Assembly (NCBI GenBank): GCA_016124415.1 | Contig: WGNS01000061.1 | Span: forward strand, 1 to 37,701 | Direction of reading: 5' to 3' | DNA: 37,701 nt | Source: Gammaproteobacteria bacterium | GTDB taxonomy: Bacteria > Pseudomonadota > Gammaproteobacteria > SZUA-140 | Shown here: piece after piece, positions 34,508 to 37,701 of the stretch | Layout of the letters: each line of letters starts with the position of its first letter | Position numbering within the stretch: the stretch's first letter is position 1 | Program-made: the position numbers and the translations under genes | The notes under the pieces: model-generated | Seen by the model: only the letters and a program-made list of their open reading frames with translations | Database searches by the model: none | What the model was told of the DNA's origin: nothing

Positions 34508-35095
34508 TCATGATCCGCCGACCAGCAAGTCGGCCACGATGATCACATTTCGCGCGGCCTCGCCTATCTTGATATTTCTGTCCATGGCCATTTTTCTGAG
34601 CACTTTGTAAGCTTCATCCTCGCTCATGCCTTTTTGTTTCATGAGAATGCCCTTGGCCTTGTCGATCAGCTTGCGATCCTCGAGTCGGCTCTTGGTCTCC
34701 TCGAGTTCGTTGCGCAGGGCCTGGAATTCACGAAAACGGGCGATCGCCACCTCCATGATCGCATTCAAACGCCCGGGGCTCATCCCATCCACGACGTAAG
34801 CGCTGACCCCGGCCTTGACGGCCTCGCCGATGCTGATGCGGTCGCTCTTCTCGGCGAACATCACGATGGGCCTGGGCTGGTCGCGACTGATGCTGCGCAT
34901 CGATTCGAGGGTATCGCGGTCGGGTGATTCCATGTCGACGATGATCACGTCCGGCGCCACCTGGGCGATACGCTGCAACAGGTCCTCCTCGACGGAGGAA
35001 CGCGCCACCACCTCGTAACCGTTGTCCAGGAGCGCCTGCTCAAGAATCGCGACCCGCCCGCGATTTTGATCGATCAGCATTACCCGTAGCGCCAT
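34508..35095 (-). CDS. nasT: ANTAR-domain RNA-binding antiterminator NasT
   Basis: 195 aa. Residues 1-120 form a receiver-like domain (RVMLIDQNRGRVAILEQAL, VIIVDMESPDRDT with Asp54 in the phosphoacceptor position, KAGVSAYVVDGMSPGRL). A coiled-coil linker (LRNELEETKSRLEDRKL) leads to the ANTAR three-helix domain (IDKAKGILMKQKGMSEDEAYKVLRKMAMDRNIKIGEAARNVI). It binds paired hexaloop hairpins in leader RNA and prevents termination. The matching RNA target is in this window at 32860-32919. The start is ATG 35095; the track start (TTG) lies on its own sigma-54 promoter and is rejected. Confidence 0.95.
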   Translation of the reverse strand: MALRVMLIDQNRGRVAILEQALLDNGYEVVARSSVEEDLLQRIAQVAPDVIIVDMESPDRDTLESMRSISRDQPRPIVMFAEKSDRISIGEAVKAGVSAYVVDGMSPGRLNAIMEVAIARFREFQALRNELEETKSRLEDRKLIDKAKGILMKQKGMSEDEAYKVLRKMAMDRNIKIGEAARNVIIVADLLVGGS

Positions 35096-35130
35096 TTGAT
35101 CCCGCCCATTGCCCAAGTGACCACACTCCA

Positions 35131-35146
35131 AGCAAAATCCAAGCCA
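35131..35146 (-). promoter_or_regulatory. Sigma-54 promoter of nasTS
   Basis: Minus strand TGGCTTG-GATT-TTGCT has the conserved GG and GC at exact spacing and matches TGGC and TTGCT. The expected start, near 35121, leaves a leader of about 25 bases before nasT, too short for an attenuator. Confidence 0.65.
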
Positions 35147-35228
35147 CGGAACTGCCGATTAAAAAATCAATAGGGATCAGTTGGATAACCAAAGGTATCG
35201 CATTTTCATGCGAACAAGACGGGGAATT

Positions 35229-35245
35229 TGCACCAGATTAGTGCA
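35229..35245. promoter_or_regulatory. NtrC-like enhancer site for nasTS
   Basis: TGCACC-AGATT-AGTGCA matches the palindromic NtrC consensus TGCACC-N5-GGTGCA with a single change. It lies about 85 bp upstream of the -24 element, a usual enhancer distance, in the serC-nasT gap. Confidence 0.7.
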
Positions 35246-35307
35246 CGTAACCCGGGCGCTGGAACGCAGGTGTACGGACGCGGAAAGAAAAGGGACAGGC
35301 AGCCCGG

Positions 35308-36414
35308 TCAGGCGGCCGTCTGGTGGGACCGTTTGAATGTTTCCATGAAGTCGACGAGGTTTTCGACCGCCGGCAACGTCATGGCATTGTAGAGAGAAGC
35401 CCGGACGCCGCCGGTGGAACGGTGCCCCGAAAGGCCGTAGAAACCGGCGGAGAGCGCCTGTTCGAGAAAGCGCGCCTCCAATTTCGGGGTCGCGAGACGG
35501 AAGGTGACGTTCATGGTCGAGCGGTCGTTCGGCGCCACCCGCCCCTTATAAAATCCCTCGCTACGATCCAGAAGCTCGTAGAGCGCGGCCGCCTTACCGC
35601 GATTGATCTCACCCATCCGCTCCACGCCGCCGACCTCATCCAGCAACCAACGCGTCATGAGCAGTACGACATAGATTGCGAATACCGGCGGGGTGTTGTA
35701 CGTGGAATGGGCCTCGACGTGTTTGCGATAATCCAGGAAGCCGTGCAATCCGTCCGGCGCCTTCGCCAGCAACTCGTCCCGGATCAGGACGACGGTCATG
35801 CCGGCCGGCCCGATATTCTTCTGGGCGTGGGCGTAGATCAGGGAAAACCGTTCCGCCTCGCAGGGACGCGACAGGAAGTCCGAAGACATATCGCAAACGC
35901 GGGGCACGTCGTCCCGTCCCAGGACACGATGGAACTGAAGCCCTTCGACAGTCTCGTTCGAAACGTAGTGGATGTAAGGCGCGTCGGCGGCAAACGCCAA
36001 CTCATCTTCGCCGGGCAGACGACGGAAACCCTCGTCCTCGCCGCTCCAGACCACGCGAACCGGTCCCTCGCGCCCGGCCTCGGGGATGGCCTTACCACTC
36101 CAATAGCCGGTGTGCAGGTACTCGGCCGCCTGCGTTCTTCCCCGCAACAAGGTCATGGGCACCATAGAGAATTGCTGCGTGGCGCCACCCTGGAGAAAGA
36201 GGACGTGATAGTCCTGAGGCAACGCGAGCAGCGCCCGGATATTGGCCTCGAGCTCGGCGACCACACCCGTGAACCAGTCCGAACGGTGACTGATGCCCAG
36301 GATCGACAGGCCGACGCCGGGAACCTCGACGATCGCCTCCTGAACCTGGCGCAACACGCTCTCCGGCAACACACCCGGCCCACCGGAAAAATTCAACTGA
36401 TTGCGAAGATTCAT
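35308..36414 (-). CDS. serC: Phosphoserine aminotransferase SerC
   Basis: 368 aa, the usual length. This PLP enzyme converts 3-phosphohydroxypyruvate to phosphoserine, and the equivalent step in pyridoxal phosphate synthesis. Landmarks: LNFSGGPGVLPESVLRQV, GISHRSDWF (phosphate-binding), LFLQGGATQQFSMVPMTLL, the PLP lysine in HAQKNIGPAGMTVV, and GHRSTGGVRASLYNAMTLPAVE. It lies 13 bases after an ATP-grasp ligase gene on the same strand, an unusual partner for serC, suggesting that a (phospho)serine-related amino acid may feed the ligase. Confidence 0.95.
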   Translation of the reverse strand: MNLRNQLNFSGGPGVLPESVLRQVQEAIVEVPGVGLSILGISHRSDWFTGVVAELEANIRALLALPQDYHVLFLQGGATQQFSMVPMTLLRGRTQAAEYLHTGYWSGKAIPEAGREGPVRVVWSGEDEGFRRLPGEDELAFAADAPYIHYVSNETVEGLQFHRVLGRDDVPRVCDMSSDFLSRPCEAERFSLIYAHAQKNIGPAGMTVVLIRDELLAKAPDGLHGFLDYRKHVEAHSTYNTPPVFAIYVVLLMTRWLLDEVGGVERMGEINRGKAAALYELLDRSEGFYKGRVAPNDRSTMNVTFRLATPKLEARFLEQALSAGFYGLSGHRSTGGVRASLYNAMTLPAVENLVDFMETFKRSHQTAA

Positions 36415-36427
36415 CTATCGGGCGGAG

Positions 36428-37537
36428 CTATACCGTAGCGGAAAGATCGACCGATACGTTGACATCTTCACCCTCGACCCGGTTGAAGACGGCGTTGCGG
36501 AACGCGTCCCGGACCTTGCGCATATGGACCTGCTTGTAGGGGAACATCTCTTCCGGATCCATCGCATGTACGACCATGGCGTGATCGATCTCGAAGATCA
36601 ACAACTCACCGTCGAGGGTCTCGGCGCAATCGATGCAGACGTAGTCCAATTCCGTGCGCTCGCAAATCGCCGCCAGCGCGTCGCGGTGACGTTCGGCAAA
36701 GGCGTCGAAGTCGGCCATGAACGCGGCTTCTTCGAGCCGCCTGTCGGCGTTGGTGTACATATCGGCGTTCACGTAATGGATCATCCAGTTCGTGGAAACC
36801 GCCATGTGGCACGCAAAGGGTTCGCCGTCGATCAGCGCTACGCGGATCTTCCGGAACAGGCCGTCCTCGCGACTGTAATCGACGAAGCGGGACAGGAAGA
36901 ACACGCCGCCGTCGACCCTGCCGAGATAGCCGGCAACGGCCTCGGGACCGTCGATCTTCTCGAGCCCGTGACCGCCGTGGGAACCCACGGGACGCAGGAT
37001 CACGGGGAAATCACAGCCTTCGAACAACTCTGAAAGCGCGGCGCCGCCGGAGGCGATCGACTGCAAATCCTCGCGCGAAGCCCGCAAGGTCTGGGGAATC
37101 AACAAGCCCGGCGCGTTCTGCAGGAGCGCGCTCGCCACGCCGCGTTCCGTGGCGGCGATCTTGCCCGGCGCGTTTATTACCGGCTGCGCCGAATCCTCCA
37201 GGAGCTGGTCCAGCGTGGCCAGCAAGGCCCGGTTCGCATCCGCCTCGACGATGCCGATGATCACCGCATCGTGCTCGGGCAAAGGCTCTGAAAACGGCGT
37301 CCCGGCCCCCGGCGTGACGTAATAGAAGATCAGATCGATGTCGGTATGTTCGAGCAGGCAATCGAGCGGCATGTTGTCCGACAGATCGCCCGGCGTCACC
37401 AGGATCAGCAACCGGGCGCGCGCGGGCCGGGTAACGGCGCGATAGGTATACACCCTCTTCATTTCCAGGGCATGGGTCTGAAACGCAATGCCCAGATCGC
37501 GCTGCCCGAGACATTGCACGATCGTGGACAGATTCAT
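36428..37537 (-). CDS. RimK-like ATP-grasp ligase, uncharacterised
   Basis: 369 aa. The N-terminal ~130 residues form a Rossmann-like preATP-grasp region (RARLLILVTPGDLSDNMPLDCLLE, HTDIDLIFYYVTPGAG, HDAVIIGIVEADANRALLATLDQ). The ATP-grasp core follows: PVINAPGKIAATERGVASALLQ, the lysine-strand region FPVILRPVGSHGGHGLEKIDG (Arg in place of Lys), RKIRVALIDGEPFACHMAVS and the metal-binding LDGELLIFEIDHAMVVHAMDPEE. The last departs from the usual N-x-N-P (here EIDHAMV), so catalysis may be altered. The ligand pair is unknown. The Shine-Dalgarno is weak. It forms a two-gene unit with serC. Confidence 0.82.
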   Translation of the reverse strand: MNLSTIVQCLGQRDLGIAFQTHALEMKRVYTYRAVTRPARARLLILVTPGDLSDNMPLDCLLEHTDIDLIFYYVTPGAGTPFSEPLPEHDAVIIGIVEADANRALLATLDQLLEDSAQPVINAPGKIAATERGVASALLQNAPGLLIPQTLRASREDLQSIASGGAALSELFEGCDFPVILRPVGSHGGHGLEKIDGPEAVAGYLGRVDGGVFFLSRFVDYSREDGLFRKIRVALIDGEPFACHMAVSTNWMIHYVNADMYTNADRRLEEAAFMADFDAFAERHRDALAAICERTELDYVCIDCAETLDGELLIFEIDHAMVVHAMDPEEMFPYKQVHMRKVRDAFRNAVFNRVEGEDVNVSVDLSATV

Positions 37538-37589
37538 CCACAGATTGGCGTCATCCGGGCGGGATAAGTAGTGCCGCTACCTCAGTATT

Positions 37590-37615
37590 GTTTTTGCACA
37601 TCCTGTCGCAAAAAC
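37590..37615. promoter_or_regulatory. Operator-like palindrome upstream of the ATP-grasp/serC unit
   Basis: GTTTTTGC (37590-37597) and GCAAAAAC (37608-37615) form a perfect 8-bp inverted repeat with a 10-bp centre, 53 bases before the ATG. On the minus strand its first arm overlaps a -35-like TTGCGA, so a bound regulator could block the promoter. The remaining 85 bases to the window end show nothing else. Confidence 0.45.
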
Positions 37616-37701
37616 GCTTCGCCTACGCGGCAGCTATTCCTTTTGCCGGGACCGTCCTGCGTACACAACCTTGCTCTACTTCCCTACGGTACGCAGAACA
37701 A

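Overview
The window reads as one contig of a GC-rich proteobacterium, most likely a gammaproteobacterium. Placement rests on gene content (EttA, NrtABC/NirBD/NasA nitrate assimilation under sigma-54, PEP-CTERM, an RLAN-type RimK cluster) and is only moderately secure. No rRNA, tRNA or CRISPR array was seen. Most lines of the ORF track are shadows on the opposite strand of high-GC genes.

Layout. 1-0.5 kb: the end of a probable IS256-family insertion sequence, which has cut the 5' part off an unrecognised gene. 0.6-5.9 kb: a glutathione S-transferase, the ribosome-associated ABC-F protein EttA, a TPR-GSCFA protein and an exported DUF1566 protein. 6.1-10 kb: a di-haem cytochrome c peroxidase, an overlapping CBS/HPP gene pair, a methyltransferase and a second GST. 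10-10.5 kb: a gene-free stretch with a 97-bp MITE-like inverted repeat. 10.5-15.2 kb: an amidoligase-type locus with an RMD1-like membrane protein, an RLAN/RimK ATP-grasp ligase, a DUF2817 metallopeptidase and a GNAT-C39 peptidase fusion. 15.2-20 kb: single genes (serine hydrolase, small protein, Crp/Fnr regulator, cupin remnant, a 64-aa PEP-CTERM protein, stand-alone HD-GYP).

20.3-35.1 kb is the centrepiece. On the + strand moaB-moeA-mobA (molybdenum cofactor) runs tail to tail into a ~10-kb minus-strand nitrate assimilation operon: porin - nrtA - nrtB - nrtC/D-type ATPase - nirB - nirD - nasA. Upstream lie nasS and nasT, a nitrate sensor and an ANTAR RNA-binding antiterminator. The control region can be read in unusual detail. 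It holds an NtrC-like enhancer overlapping the nasS stop, a -24/-12 sigma-54 promoter, two ANTAR-type hexaloop hairpins (both loops AAUGxC, A at position 1 and G at position 4), and an intrinsic terminator with a 15-bp stem and a T9 tract. The second hairpin overlaps the terminator arm. nasT has its own sigma-54 promoter and a near-perfect NtrC site. The inferred logic is that nitrogen limitation (NtrC/sigma-54) starts transcription, and nitrate, sensed by NasS, frees NasT to let transcription pass the leader terminator. The operon then imports nitrate, reduces it to nitrite (NasA, with Mo-bisMGD from the neighbouring genes) and nitrite to ammonium (NirBD).

35.3-37.5 kb: serC with a co-directional ATP-grasp ligase whose promoter region carries a perfect 8-bp inverted repeat. 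The most open biology is in the two ATP-grasp loci; the most sharply supported mechanism is the NasT leader.
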